Shown piece by piece: positions 8,020-17,055 of a stretch of DNA of 64,000 bases (positions within the stretch are counted from its first letter, which is position 1; the number at the start of each line of letters is the position of its first letter). Origin of the DNA: an uncultured Christensenella sp. Its GTDB lineage: Bacteria > Bacillota > Clostridia > Christensenellales > Borkfalkiaceae. Under the pieces are notes generated by a model, which worked only from the letters and a program-made list of their open reading frames with translations, did not search any database and was not told the origin of the DNA. The stretch lies in the NCBI GenBank assembly GCA_910583545.1, contig CAJTXM010000008.1, positions 31,524 to 95,523 on the forward strand, read 5' to 3'. The translations under genes were made by a program, and so were the position numbers.

Positions 8020-8562
8020 TTATACAACTAAATACATTTGATTAAGATCTTTTTGTTTTTGTAATAATTTGAAACCGTTTTGTTCGTAGTATGAAACTAA
8101 TTCATCTTTACAATCAAGATAAATTAAACGCCCTCCGACGATTTGAATGGCTTGTCTGATATGTATAATTGCCTGCATAAGCAACTCTCTTCCGAATCCG
8201 TGTGAAGCGGAAGTGCTTTTTGCTAATTGACCTATTAAAAACGCAGGGACAAAATTATCCGATTTTCCTGAAATTCGACACCGTCCGTTCTTGCTTAAAT
8301 TGTCGCAAAATTCAAATGCTTTTATAGCAAGAGTAAAGTAACCGTCAATTACAAACTTGTTTTCTTTCAATTTTTTGTCGTTAAGCATAAGATATGTAAC
8401 AGATTGACCTTTATTTTCCATATCGAAAGCTTTGTTTTTCAGAAAAGATTCAACGTCGTCTTTGCTGGGGCTTGAAACCGCCTCAAACGTAGATAAGACT
8501 TCCTCGACGGAAGTCTTATCATAATTGAAAGCGTCAATTACTTCTTTAAGCTTGAGAACCAT
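8020..8562 (-). CDS. GNAT acetyltransferase, toxin-like
   Basis: A 180-residue GNAT-fold protein. Features resembling GNAT toxins (AtaT/TacT type) are the N-terminal VESFLKNKAF segment, the core FVIDGYFTLAIKAF strand, the acetyl-CoA loop region SASHGFGRELL (about residues 117-127) and the C-terminal SYYEQNGF. Such toxins acetylate aminoacyl-tRNA or ribosomal proteins. The first 25 bases overlap the end of a 58-codon upstream gene, the compact order typical of type II toxin-antitoxin operons. The acetyl-CoA loop lacks the first canonical glutamine/arginine, so activity is not certain. A metabolic acetyltransferase is the alternative. Confidence 0.75.
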   Translation of the reverse strand: MVLKLKEVIDAFNYDKTSVEEVLSTFEAVSSPSKDDVESFLKNKAFDMENKGQSVTYLMLNDKKLKENKFVIDGYFTLAIKAFEFCDNLSKNGRCRISGKSDNFVPAFLIGQLAKSTSASHGFGRELLMQAIIHIRQAIQIVGGRLIYLDCKDELVSYYEQNGFKLLQKQKDLNQMYLVV

Positions 8563-8714
8563 TTTTTAGCAATTTCCTTTTGTTCTTCTTCGTTTGTTAT
8601 AAAATTACGAATTTCAGAACAGGGTCTGGTATTGCTATTAAGGGCATTTTTAACTTCTTCAATTTTCTTTTCGTCTTTAACGACTACGTTTTGATAAAAC
8701 GATACTGTTGCCAT
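8538..8714 (-). CDS. small antitoxin-like protein upstream of GNAT
   Basis: A 58-codon gene with an excellent AAAGGAGGT ribosome site seven bases before its ATG. The product begins MATVSFYQNVVVKDEKKIEE, is charged and mostly helical, and ends in KKWFSSLKK. It overlaps the GNAT gene by 25 bases in another frame. It carries no recognisable helix-turn-helix or ribbon-helix-helix, although the N-terminal strand followed by helices is compatible with a small antitoxin. The role is inferred only from size, order and overlap. Confidence 0.7.
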   Translation of the reverse strand: MATVSFYQNVVVKDEKKIEEVKNALNSNTRPCSEIRNFITNEEEQKEIAKKWFSSLKK

Positions 8715-8742
8715 AGTAATACCTCCTTTATCTCATCCTAAT

Positions 8743-8790
8743 GTAAACATTTACTAAAATTATATTAACATTTATTTTTATAAATTGCAA
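8743..8790 (-). promoter_or_regulatory. promoter and operator of the GNAT pair
   Basis: On the minus strand: TTGCAA (8790-8785), 17 bases, TAATAT (8767-8762). The inverted repeat GTAAA-CA-TTTAC (8743-8754) lies at the expected transcription start, suiting autoregulation by the small protein. Confidence 0.5.
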
Positions 8791-8935
8791 GTAATTTACT
8801 TTATTTAATAAACCGGCTTTCTCTTATATATTTAATTATACTACATTTTATTGAATTTTAAGCGTAAAAGTTACATAATTAAATTTTATAAGGAAATAAA
8901 AATATATTCAAAAAACAATAAAACAGCTGTTTTTC

Positions 8936-8964
8936 TTGCAAAATGAAGGGATATTATTTATAAT
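8936..8964 (+). promoter_or_regulatory. sigma-A promoter of the MGMT-like gene, leaderless layout
   Basis: TTGCAA (8936-8941), 17 bases, TATAAT (8959-8964), then seven bases to the ATG at 8972 with no Shine-Dalgarno. Confidence 0.65.
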
Positions 8965-8971
8965 TAAATTA

Positions 8972-9274
8972 ATGAGTGATTTTTTTAATGCGGTATACGA
9001 ATTTGTAAAGACTGTGCCGAAAGGCAAAGTTACAACCTACGGCGACGTGGCGAGGGCGGTAGGGAAACCGAGGGCAAGCCGTCAGGTCGGCTGGGCGTTG
9101 CACAGTAACCCGTATCAAGGCACAGTGCCCTGTCACAGGGTAGTGTTTAAAGACGGAAGTCTGACCGAGGGCTTTGCGTTCGGCGGAAAAGACGTGCAGA
9201 AAGCCGAGCTTGTTTCAGAGGGCGTTCCCTTTATCGGAGATTATAAAGTAGATATAAATAAGTGCAGGTATTGA
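8972..9274 (+). CDS. MGMT-like DNA alkyltransferase domain protein
   Basis: A 100-residue protein that is only the DNA-binding/methyltransferase domain of O6-methylguanine-DNA methyltransferase. The winged-helix segment GKVTTYGDVARAVG and the active-site motif PCHRV with Cys54 are intact. Alkyltransferase-like proteins of the same length usually carry Trp at this Cys, so this one could still accept alkyl groups. It may instead act as a damage-flagging protein feeding excision repair. The ATG at 8972 is preferred to a TTG at 8936 because that TTG is part of the -35 box. hemW follows after one base, so the two are co-transcribed. Confidence 0.85.
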   Translation: MSDFFNAVYEFVKTVPKGKVTTYGDVARAVGKPRASRQVGWALHSNPYQGTVPCHRVVFKDGSLTEGFAFGGKDVQKAELVSEGVPFIGDYKVDINKCRY

Positions 9275-9275
9275 T

Positions 9276-10385
9276 ATGGCAGGTATATATGTACATATTC
9301 CGTTTTGTAAAAGCAAATGCAGATACTGCGACTTTGCATCTTTTCCCGATAAAATCTGTTATGCGGAAAGCTATATGGCTTGCGTATTCCGTGAAATGTC
9401 AAAGCGGAAAGAACAGTTGAAAAATTACGTTTTCGAAACTCTGTATATAGGCGGAGGCACGCCGTCGGTTATTGACGAAAAGTATATCGCTATGCTTCTC
9501 GCTTCGGCGAAAAAGAATTTCAACCTTTCAAAAAACGCCGAAATTACCATTGAAATGAATCCCGGCACGGTCAGCGCAGGCAAAATTTCGGCATATAAAA
9601 AATGCGGTATCAACCGCTTTTCGGTCGGGCTTCAGACGGCGGTCGACAGCCAGCTTGCCGACTTGGGCAGAATACACAACCTCAAAGATTTTGAAAATTG
9701 CACACGCCTTTTAAAGGGCGAAAATTTTAGCGTCGATATTATGATAGGTCTGAAAAATCAGACTGTCGAAGATATAGAATTCAGCATAGATACGGCGGTA
9801 AAGGCAGGCGCAAGCCATATATCTGTGTACGCGCTCACGCCCGAGGACGGAACGCCTATCTATACCGACTATTTAAACGGCGAACTGCCCGACGGCGACG
9901 CTGTTGCCGAAATGTATGAAAGGGGCGTTCAAAAGCTTTCCTCGCTCGGCTTTAGCAGGTACGAGGTCTCTAATTTCTGCAAAAAGGGCTTCGAGAGCAG
10001 ACACAATTTAAACTACTGGAAGAGGGGCGAATACATAGGCTTCGGCGTTTCCGCCTCGTCGTGTATAAACAATAACCGTTTTACAAACACCTTTGATTTG
10101 GACGAATATTTCAAGTGTATTTTATCGGACAATTTCGCCGTGATAAACAGCGAACAGATAGACGAAGAGGGGCGCAAGGAAGAGTATATAATGCTTGCAC
10201 TGCGCACCGCTGACGGCATTGATTTAACCGCGTATAAGTCTGAATTTCAGACCGATTTCGAAGAGGAATATGCGGAAACGCTTTCAAAGCTTGCTTCGTT
10301 TTTTGAAAAACAAGACGGACGGATTTTTATTAAGCCCGAATACTTGTACGTTCAGAACAGCCTGATAATTAACTTTTTCAAATAA
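9276..10385 (+). CDS. hemW: HemW-like radical SAM protein (heme chaperone)
   Basis: A 369-residue radical SAM protein of the HemN/HemW group, usually annotated as oxygen-independent coproporphyrinogen oxidase-like. The cluster motif C-x3-C-x2-C is at Cys11, Cys15 and Cys18 (PFCKSKCRYCDF). GGGTPS follows near residue 60 and the C-terminal HemW domain is present. HemW binds heme and delivers it to respiratory enzymes; it lacks the N-terminal extension needed for HemN activity. It lies one base after the MGMT-like gene and ends before a strong terminator. Confidence 0.93.
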   Translation: MAGIYVHIPFCKSKCRYCDFASFPDKICYAESYMACVFREMSKRKEQLKNYVFETLYIGGGTPSVIDEKYIAMLLASAKKNFNLSKNAEITIEMNPGTVSAGKISAYKKCGINRFSVGLQTAVDSQLADLGRIHNLKDFENCTRLLKGENFSVDIMIGLKNQTVEDIEFSIDTAVKAGASHISVYALTPEDGTPIYTDYLNGELPDGDAVAEMYERGVQKLSSLGFSRYEVSNFCKKGFESRHNLNYWKRGEYIGFGVSASSCINNNRFTNTFDLDEYFKCILSDNFAVINSEQIDEEGRKEEYIMLALRTADGIDLTAYKSEFQTDFEEEYAETLSKLASFFEKQDGRIFIKPEYLYVQNSLIINFFK

Positions 10386-10389
10386 ACAG

Positions 10390-10425
10390 TTCAGTCTTCC
10401 GTTTGACGGAAGACTGAAATTTTGT
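10390..10425 (+). terminator. terminator after hemW
   Basis: TTCAGTCTTCCG, loop TTTGA, CGGAAGACTGAA, then ATTTTG. Confidence 0.8.
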
Positions 10426-10434
10426 AAAAATTTG

Positions 10435-10463
10435 TTGATAAAGTCAAAAATGCGTGATATAAT
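10435..10463 (+). promoter_or_regulatory. sigma-A promoter of the surface protein gene
   Basis: TTGATA (10435-10440), a 17-base spacer, TATAAT (10458-10463). The leader to the ATG is about 70 bases. Confidence 0.7.
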
Positions 10464-10538
10464 GAAAATATAAAAAAATAATAGGGATATTATACTATTT
10501 TATAAAACTTTAAGTTTAAAAAACTTACGGTGAAAATT

Positions 10539-13500
10539 ATGTTGAAAAACAAATTAAATAATAAACGCCTCTGGCTGAGTTTAATACTTTCTTTAATCTG
10601 CGCAACTTTGTTGTGCTGTGCTTTAATACTTCCGAAAATAAACAAAAATACTCGGACTGCAAGCGCAACCGCTTATCCCGGCGGAACGAATATCGGCGAC
10701 CTGTACAAATACGACCCCGGATGTTTTGACAAAAGTGTTTTGAACACGCTTGCGACAAAAGCGGGTTATAAAGATATAGAAGAAATGGTCGACACGGCGG
10801 AATCCGCCGCGAGCGGTAATACTCTTTTAAAAACGTCAAGCGGCTTCGGCGCGGTAACTCTGAATTTAGGCAGATATTATAAGGCAAGCACGCAAATAGA
10901 TCTCGAATGGATTCCCGTCGCCCTTTCAAAGGGCGATAACGGACACGCTATATTGACCTTATGGTTGTCGTATACGGAAATACACGGAGTTTTTACAACA
11001 CAATATAATTCTGTTAATACTAATCCTCCCAGCAATAATTACGGTTCGAGTTACGTCCGCAACGTTATAAACAATTACGGAAACAGTGCAACAACTTATT
11101 ATTATGTTGGCTATAATAATACGGTTTCCGCGCAGTCGTTGTCGAAAGCTTACTATACGCCGAAGACCGGCAACGTTGTTTCCGACGATCTGAACAGCGG
11201 AGCAGTATTTTACGATTTAACTACGGATACCAATCACAATATAAAAAATTACATAGTCGCACCCAAAGGCGTCGGTTGGCAGAAAGCCGAAAGTTCTTAT
11301 AAAAACGATCCTGCAAATAATACTACTTATTATACAAGCGCAACCAACTGGTCGCTCTGGCAGAACGATTTGCTGTGGATACCGAGCGTTACCGAAGTGG
11401 GTATGGGCTCTGCAAACGGTTTATGGTCGACAAATGCGGCTATGAGAAAGAATAATTCTACACGCTCGACCTGGACGCGGTCGGGGTGTAATGCCGGAGA
11501 CGCTGCGGCATATCACTGCACATATGCACTTACAGCAGCTGCCGGCACTATGCAAAACGATCCTATGGTACATCGTGATTATACTGTAAGACCGGCGTTT
11601 CATTTAGATCTGACCGAGGTTGCGAACGCGGCAAAGACCGCTCTTACCGCGCCGAGCGGAACGGTGGAAACCGGGTACAACGGCGAAAAACAGTCGCTTG
11701 GAACGCTCGCCGATAAGCCTGCGTGGTACAGCGCCGTTTACGAAGACGCTTCCGTTATTTCGATTGACGACGAATTTATTGACGTCTGCGAAAATGAAAT
11801 TACGGTTACTATCGTTTCTGACAATTATTACTGGGCGGACTATAAGACAGATTCTTCCAAGTCGAGGAAGTTCAAATTCAAGATAAAGAAAAAGCAACTT
11901 GCAGTAACTTTTGAAGATACCGGCGGAATACTTGTTGCAAAGTACGACGAAGATTCGCTTTACAACCGCGACAAGGCTGACGATAAAAAGCCCGTTCTTA
12001 AAACCAAGTATTCGAAAACCAACTCTCTCGACGACGCGTCAGACAGCATTACGGAACTCGGACAGTGGTACGCGATAGCCGTTCTCGAAAACGAGTGCAA
12101 CTATTTCGTCAAAGCGAGCAAAGATTTCAGGGCGGAAAAGAGAGCCGTTGCGTACCCTTCGTTAAGTGCGGACTGCACGGCGGAAAAAGAGTATAACGGT
12201 GCGGAGCAGACTTTTGAATTCGAAGGATTTGACCGTACCATAATGAATTACACCGTTTCCGGCGGAGCGGTCGGCTTTGACGGCGCGGAGCTTAAAGCAA
12301 AAGCGGTAGGCAGTTACGACGTAGTTTTTACGCTGAAAAATCCCGATCTTTGCGAGTGGGATGAAAATGCGCCTCCGTCAAAGACGATAACTATAAAAAT
12401 AAACAAAAAACAGCTCGAAGTCGAATTTGAGGATAATGGCGGTGTTTTAAGCGCAAAATTCAAGGACGAAACGCAGATATACTCCGACGACAAGGTGAAC
12501 GGCAAGCCGACGTTCAAGCTTATCACTAAGTATTCGAAAGACGGTTCAGCAGAAAACGCGACTTATACGACTCCCGACAGCTCAGGCGTATGGTACGCGC
12601 ACGCGTTCATCGATACGGACTGCAACTATACGGTTTCATCGGAAGGACGGCAGTTTACCCTTGAAAAAATAAAGCTCGCCTATCCCGTGCTGGCGTCCGC
12701 GGACGACGCAACGAAAACCTACGACGGAACGGAGCAGGCAATTTATCTTGACAATTACGTGGCTTCGGCAATGAGTTATGCGGTGCCCGACGGCGCGTCA
12801 ATGGAATATGATTCGATTACGGGCGATCTGAAAGTAAAGGTCAAAAACGCAGGAGAGTACACGTTCGGCTTTACGCTTATAAATACTTCGCTCCACGAAT
12901 GGATAAGCGAAGCGCCGATAAAAATCACGGTAGAGCCGAAAAAGGTTCAGATAAACGCCGACGAAAACAACCCGACGAGCTGGGAAAAAGACGGCAATAC
13001 GAAAGATATGATTTTTACCGTGCCGACGGTGCTGTGCGACGGCGACGCGAGTTTAAAACTCGTCGGGGTATGCACCAAAAACGGAACGGAGCAGAAGCCT
13101 GCTCCTGCCGTCGTCTACGCCGACGGCAAATATACTTTAACCGTTCCTGCGTACAGCAGGGGAAAATATTCGCTCACGGTCAAGGTTGCCGACGGTGAAA
13201 ATTATTCGGGCAGTTCGCAGGAAGTAACTTTTGAAATTACGGGCGTAGGAATAGATATCGGCTATAACGATATCGTCTGGAAAATAAACGGTGAAAGTTA
13301 TACCGTTGCCGATGAAACCGAAGAAGCAGAAATCGAATACAGCGGAAAGCCGTTTACCCTGATTGCCGATTTCAGCGCAAGCGAATACGCGGTGGATTTG
13401 GCGATTGTCGGCGATATCGGCGGAGACTGGACGGAGGCAATCGATACGGGAAGTTATACGGCGACCGTGCGCATAGCCTCTACAAACCCAGAACTGATTT

Positions 13501-14990
13501 TCGACAAAGAGTTTACGCTTAAAATAAAGATAGTTCCCAAAGAGCTTACTTTTGAAGACGCCGAATGGCAGTGGCGGTATACCGACTCGGAGGAGTGGAA
13601 CGCGCTTGCCGACAAGAGTATGCCTTCGTTCGATAATAAGGCGGTCGAAGTGCGCCTCTCGCCCGAATACCTTTCGGGTCTGGGGCTTAAAGACGGCGAC
13701 TATACGCTGAATTACATCAACAGCAACGATATGACCGAAAAGGGCGACAAGACCACTTCGGCGGAAATCACGGTTACTAATCCGAATTTCACGGCAGGCA
13801 CGGACGGTTATATCAAAATAACGAAGAACTGGAAAATTACCGCAAAGGCGGTTAAATACAGCTGGACGGGCACTCAGACGATAACGGCAGGAGAAAAGAC
13901 GTTCGAATTCCCTGCGATAGTATTCGAGGACGGAGGAGACTATTCACAGCACTTCGAGTATTACTATAAAATCGACGGCGACGAGGAGACCGAATACACC
14001 AAAGTGCAGATTGAAAGGTATCTTCGGGAGAACTGGTCGGAAACGACCGTTATCACGGGCAGCGTCTGCGTCAGGGTAATCGGCGGCGACAGCGAAGTAG
14101 TAATTGCGGAAAGCTCGCGTGCTTTCACTACGGGAACACCGAAAACACCGCTCGAAGTAAGGTTTGAATCCGACGGCTCGGAGTACGGTAAAGTAGACTT
14201 CTCGTTCGAAGTTTTAAGAGGCGGTTCGGACGAGAGCGCGCGGACTGCGGTCACGGTTTCGGGCGGAGCTATCGAAGGCGAAAAAACTTTCAACGGCGAC
14301 AGCGCGGAGTTTAAGGAGTTTATAAAAACGCTCGGCGCAGGCAGTTATAAAATAACCGTGAGCGTAAACGGCGAAAACAGCGACAGTTATACGCTTACGG
14401 GCGAAACGAGCTTTACGTTTGAAATTGCCAGATTCCGCATAACCGAAGATATGTGGAATAAGGACGGAAAAGAGGGAGCCGTTCTCGACCTGCCCGACTT
14501 TATAAAAGAAATGCTTTCGGACGGGGAAGTGCTTAAAGTAAATTACAGCTACTTTGCCGAAAAAGACGGCGAAGCGTTGGCGGAAGTTGTATTCGAGGCA
14601 GGAAAAACTTATTTCGTAAACGCAACGCTGACGGGAAGCGCTTCGGGCAATTTCGAGTTTGAAAACGGAGAGATTGCCGACGGCAGACCGACTTCGGCAA
14701 AGACGGATTATACCGTGCCGGAGGATAGCGGTATCGGTGCGTTTTTCGGGAGCGTGGGTAAATTCGTAAAGGATAATTTACTGCTGGTTATCGGCGTCTG
14801 CGCAGGACTGTTGCTTCTTATTCTTCTGTTGATAATAATAATCGCTGTAAAGAAAAAGCGTGCGTTGGCAGACGGCTACGACGATTATGACGAATACGAT
14901 TACGACGAGGATGATGACGAAGAAGATTATGAAGACGAAGATGACTACGACGATTACGACGGCGATTACGACGGCGATTACGATTACTGA
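10539..14990 (+). CDS. giant anchored surface protein, DUF6273 and Ig-like repeats
   Basis: A secreted, membrane-anchored protein of 1,483 residues. It starts with a charged N-terminus and a signal segment (residues 10-33). A DUF6273-like module follows at about residues 120-360, with LWIPSVTEVG and VRPAFHLDL. Then come at least three related beta repeats with KEYNGAEQTF, KTYDGTEQAI and similar MBG/YDG-type starts. A transmembrane helix lies near residues 1413-1437. The cytoplasmic tail is almost only Asp, Glu and Tyr. There is no LPXTG sortase signal. The ATG at 10539 is preferred to a GTG three codons earlier. It is probably an adhesin or receptor; the substrate is unknown. Confidence 0.8.
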   Translation: MLKNKLNNKRLWLSLILSLICATLLCCALILPKINKNTRTASATAYPGGTNIGDLYKYDPGCFDKSVLNTLATKAGYKDIEEMVDTAESAASGNTLLKTSSGFGAVTLNLGRYYKASTQIDLEWIPVALSKGDNGHAILTLWLSYTEIHGVFTTQYNSVNTNPPSNNYGSSYVRNVINNYGNSATTYYYVGYNNTVSAQSLSKAYYTPKTGNVVSDDLNSGAVFYDLTTDTNHNIKNYIVAPKGVGWQKAESSYKNDPANNTTYYTSATNWSLWQNDLLWIPSVTEVGMGSANGLWSTNAAMRKNNSTRSTWTRSGCNAGDAAAYHCTYALTAAAGTMQNDPMVHRDYTVRPAFHLDLTEVANAAKTALTAPSGTVETGYNGEKQSLGTLADKPAWYSAVYEDASVISIDDEFIDVCENEITVTIVSDNYYWADYKTDSSKSRKFKFKIKKKQLAVTFEDTGGILVAKYDEDSLYNRDKADDKKPVLKTKYSKTNSLDDASDSITELGQWYAIAVLENECNYFVKASKDFRAEKRAVAYPSLSADCTAEKEYNGAEQTFEFEGFDRTIMNYTVSGGAVGFDGAELKAKAVGSYDVVFTLKNPDLCEWDENAPPSKTITIKINKKQLEVEFEDNGGVLSAKFKDETQIYSDDKVNGKPTFKLITKYSKDGSAENATYTTPDSSGVWYAHAFIDTDCNYTVSSEGRQFTLEKIKLAYPVLASADDATKTYDGTEQAIYLDNYVASAMSYAVPDGASMEYDSITGDLKVKVKNAGEYTFGFTLINTSLHEWISEAPIKITVEPKKVQINADENNPTSWEKDGNTKDMIFTVPTVLCDGDASLKLVGVCTKNGTEQKPAPAVVYADGKYTLTVPAYSRGKYSLTVKVADGENYSGSSQEVTFEITGVGIDIGYNDIVWKINGESYTVADETEEAEIEYSGKPFTLIADFSASEYAVDLAIVGDIGGDWTEAIDTGSYTATVRIASTNPELIFDKEFTLKIKIVPKELTFEDAEWQWRYTDSEEWNALADKSMPSFDNKAVEVRLSPEYLSGLGLKDGDYTLNYINSNDMTEKGDKTTSAEITVTNPNFTAGTDGYIKITKNWKITAKAVKYSWTGTQTITAGEKTFEFPAIVFEDGGDYSQHFEYYYKIDGDEETEYTKVQIERYLRENWSETTVITGSVCVRVIGGDSEVVIAESSRAFTTGTPKTPLEVRFESDGSEYGKVDFSFEVLRGGSDESARTAVTVSGGAIEGEKTFNGDSAEFKEFIKTLGAGSYKITVSVNGENSDSYTLTGETSFTFEIARFRITEDMWNKDGKEGAVLDLPDFIKEMLSDGEVLKVNYSYFAEKDGEALAEVVFEAGKTYFVNATLTGSASGNFEFENGEIADGRPTSAKTDYTVPEDSGIGAFFGSVGKFVKDNLLLVIGVCAGLLLLILLLIIIIAVKKKRALADGYDDYDEYDYDEDDDEEDYEDEDDYDDYDGDYDGDYDY

Positions 14991-15000
14991 TTAACGTTAA

Positions 15001-15030
15001 AAATCTCCGCGCAAATGCGCGGAGATTTTT
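15001..15030 (+). terminator. terminator of the surface protein gene
   Basis: AAATCTCCGCGC and GCGCGGAGATTT around a short AAAT loop, followed by TT; works for both converging genes. Confidence 0.85.
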
Positions 15031-15048
15031 ATATACTGCGTTCATAAT

Positions 15049-15693
15049 TTATTTTTCGTGAGAAGCTATTACTTTTCCTCTCTCGCCGTCAACGAGGTAG
15101 GCGGTGATTTTTTTGTTTCTGTCGCAAACTCCGACGTAGTAGTAACAGCCGTCGTCGTAAAGGAGGCGGACGTATATTTCGCCCAAAAAGATATTTCCGT
15201 CGGTCAGTGAAGCGAACAGCTCTTTTCCGTGTTCGACGGCGCATTTTACAGCGTCTTCACAGCTTATTATTCCGTCGTCAAGCACGCTTGCCGCCTTGTA
15301 TTCAGCGCTGTTACCGCCGTAAGACAGTGTGACGGTAACGCTTTCCTTTTTTTTCAAAGCGTCGGAAAAGCTGAGATAGTAACAGTTTTCCACGGCTTTG
15401 TAGTTCATTTCGCCCTCCACCGCGTCGACCTTGACGGCAACGTCGTCGTGGTTTTCGGGCAGGCGGACGTAAATTTCGCAAAGGGAGGTCATATCGCCCT
15501 TTATCCCGTCCGCGCTGTAAGGGTTTTCGCGCTGAGAGGTATAAATCCTGATTTCAAGGCTGTCGTCGGCGTACAGGTAGATATTGTCGCGTTTTTCGGA
15601 AACGTATGAGAGATAGTCCGCGTTCTTTTTACAACCGGCAAAAAAGCAGACCGTTAATACTGCCGTTAAAAGCATCAATAAAAATTTCTTCAT
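15049..15693 (-). CDS. small lipoprotein of unknown function
   Basis: A 214-residue predicted lipoprotein. The signal peptide is MKKFLLMLLTAVLTVCFFAG with the lipobox cysteine at residue 21, so the mature protein would be tethered to the outer face of the membrane. The rest is a beta-rich domain with two related-looking halves, each containing an EIYVRL segment, which suggests an internal duplication. The ATG at 15693 is chosen because it begins the signal peptide. It converges on the surface protein gene and diverges from the next gene. No family recognised. Confidence 0.7.
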   Translation of the reverse strand: MKKFLLMLLTAVLTVCFFAGCKKNADYLSYVSEKRDNIYLYADDSLEIRIYTSQRENPYSADGIKGDMTSLCEIYVRLPENHDDVAVKVDAVEGEMNYKAVENCYYLSFSDALKKKESVTVTLSYGGNSAEYKAASVLDDGIISCEDAVKCAVEHGKELFASLTDGNIFLGEIYVRLLYDDGCYYYVGVCDRNKKITAYLVDGERGKVIASHEK

Positions 15694-15791
15694 ACTTAAA
15701 TATATTTTTCGGTTTTGCAATTAAGAATAAATTTTATAACTTATGCAGTTGCTTTTTAATTGCCTATGTGCTAAACTTAACTTGTAATATT

Positions 15792-16367
15792 ATGAAAAGA
15801 GTAATTTTGAAGTCCGCGCTCGTGACGGTGGGCGCGCTTACGGCAATCGGAATACTTATTTTTTCGCTGTGGATACTCATATCTCCGCAGTCTATGGCTA
15901 CGGTCAGCGAAAAGATAGGCAACTATTCCTTTGCCGTGACCTGCGCGGACCTAAAATATAAATATTCGGGCAAAACCGAGGATCTGGCGCGCTGTGCCGA
16001 GGACGGTATTCTTTCGGGCGACGACGGGCTTATTGTAAAGTACTGTCAGCCCCTCATAGAAAAACAGGACTTTGAAAAGCTGTGCATCGACAAAAACGAA
16101 GATCTGTCGCAGGGCGCCTTCGGCATTTACAGGCTCGATTACGAAAGTTTTATTTTAGGCAACCTCGCCGCTTCGCAGTACAGAGAGGGAGATTTGTTAA
16201 AGGCGGTAGAAACCTGTTCGAAAGGCGAATACCGGTGTTATAACAGGCTCGTCATAGCGGTTGCGGAAAGCCGTTCGGCGGAGGATCTGGAAACGCTGAA
16301 ATCGGCACCGTCCGATCTCGGCGCAAAAGAATACGTGAACGGGCTTATCGCTCTTTTCGTAAAATGA
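15792..16367 (+). CDS. membrane-anchored protein with helical repeats
   Basis: A 191-residue protein with one N-terminal transmembrane helix (about residues 8-32) followed by an extracytoplasmic domain rich in paired helices. Segments such as DLARCAEDGIL and DLLKAVETCSKGEYRCYNRL suggest tetratricopeptide-like packing. Four to five cysteines are present. The start is the ATG at 15792; upstream sequence in the same frame lacks coding character. The TGTAAT three bases before the ATG may be part of a -10 box. A terminator follows at once. Family unknown. Confidence 0.65.
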   Translation: MKRVILKSALVTVGALTAIGILIFSLWILISPQSMATVSEKIGNYSFAVTCADLKYKYSGKTEDLARCAEDGILSGDDGLIVKYCQPLIEKQDFEKLCIDKNEDLSQGAFGIYRLDYESFILGNLAASQYREGDLLKAVETCSKGEYRCYNRLVIAVAESRSAEDLETLKSAPSDLGAKEYVNGLIALFVK

Positions 16368-16397
16368 AAACGCTCTCGGAATTTGAGGGCGTTTTTT
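16368..16397 (+). terminator. terminator of the 15.8 kb gene
   Basis: AAACGCTCTC and GAGGGCGTTT arms with a GGAATTT loop, followed by TTT. Confidence 0.75.
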
Positions 16398-16411
16398 AAA
16401 CTTACAAGCAT

Positions 16412-16448
16412 TTGACTTAATTTTTACGTTAATATATAATAAACGTAA
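16412..16448 (+). promoter_or_regulatory. bioY promoter with inverted-repeat operator
   Basis: TTGACT (16412-16417), 17 bases, TATAAT (16435-16440). The inverted repeat TTACGTT-N11-AACGTAA (16424-16448) overlaps the -10 box, a plausible site for a biotin-responsive repressor such as BirA, though it does not match the usual longer BirA box. Confidence 0.6.
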
Positions 16449-16470
16449 CGATTTTTAAACTTTTAAGAGT

Positions 16471-17034
16471 ATGAAATTTAAAAGAAATTCTGTTTACGGT
16501 ATCGCTCAGGTTGCATTGTTTGTGGCTCTGATGACGGCTTCCGCATATATTCAAATACCTTTTCCGCTTGTACCGCTGACTTTTCAGACGGTAATCGCGG
16601 TGCTTTCCGGACTTCTTCTCGGTGCAAAAAAGGGCGCCGCGGCTATGTCAGTCTACTGCTTTTCGGGAGTGGTCGGGTTGCCCGTCTTTTCCGCAGGCGG
16701 AGGATTTACATACGTTTTAAAGCCGTCTTTCGGGTACATAATAGGCTTTATTTTCGCCTCCGCCTTATCGGGCGCGCTCGTAAAGAAATCGTTTTCGGCC
16801 AAACGCGTTGTCCTGTCCGCGCTCGCGGGAATGACGGCGGACTATTTAATAGGCGTTCCTTACTGCATAATCTGCGCACATTTTCTGGGCGTCGGAAATC
16901 TGGTGAATTTACTGCTTTTAGGCAATCTCGTCTATATTCCCAAGGACGCCGTACTGTGCGTACTCGCGGCAATGCTTTATAAATCGGTTGCACCGGTCGT
17001 ATCCGGATATTCCGTCAAGGACAAAAAACGCTGA
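16471..17034 (+). CDS. bioY: BioY biotin transporter, substrate-binding S component
   Basis: A 187-residue membrane protein with six helices that matches BioY: the N-terminal QIPFPLVPLTFQ motif is diagnostic, and GLLLGAKKGAAAMSVYCFSGVVGLPVF follows in the expected place. BioY captures biotin and works with the ECF energising module (EcfAA'T), which is not in this window, so the shared group II module must lie elsewhere. It has its own promoter and operator-like repeat. alr follows after 21 bases and may be co-transcribed. Confidence 0.95.
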   Translation: MKFKRNSVYGIAQVALFVALMTASAYIQIPFPLVPLTFQTVIAVLSGLLLGAKKGAAAMSVYCFSGVVGLPVFSAGGGFTYVLKPSFGYIIGFIFASALSGALVKKSFSAKRVVLSALAGMTADYLIGVPYCIICAHFLGVGNLVNLLLLGNLVYIPKDAVLCVLAAMLYKSVAPVVSGYSVKDKKR

Positions 17035-17055
17035 CTTTGCATATTTATATACGGT

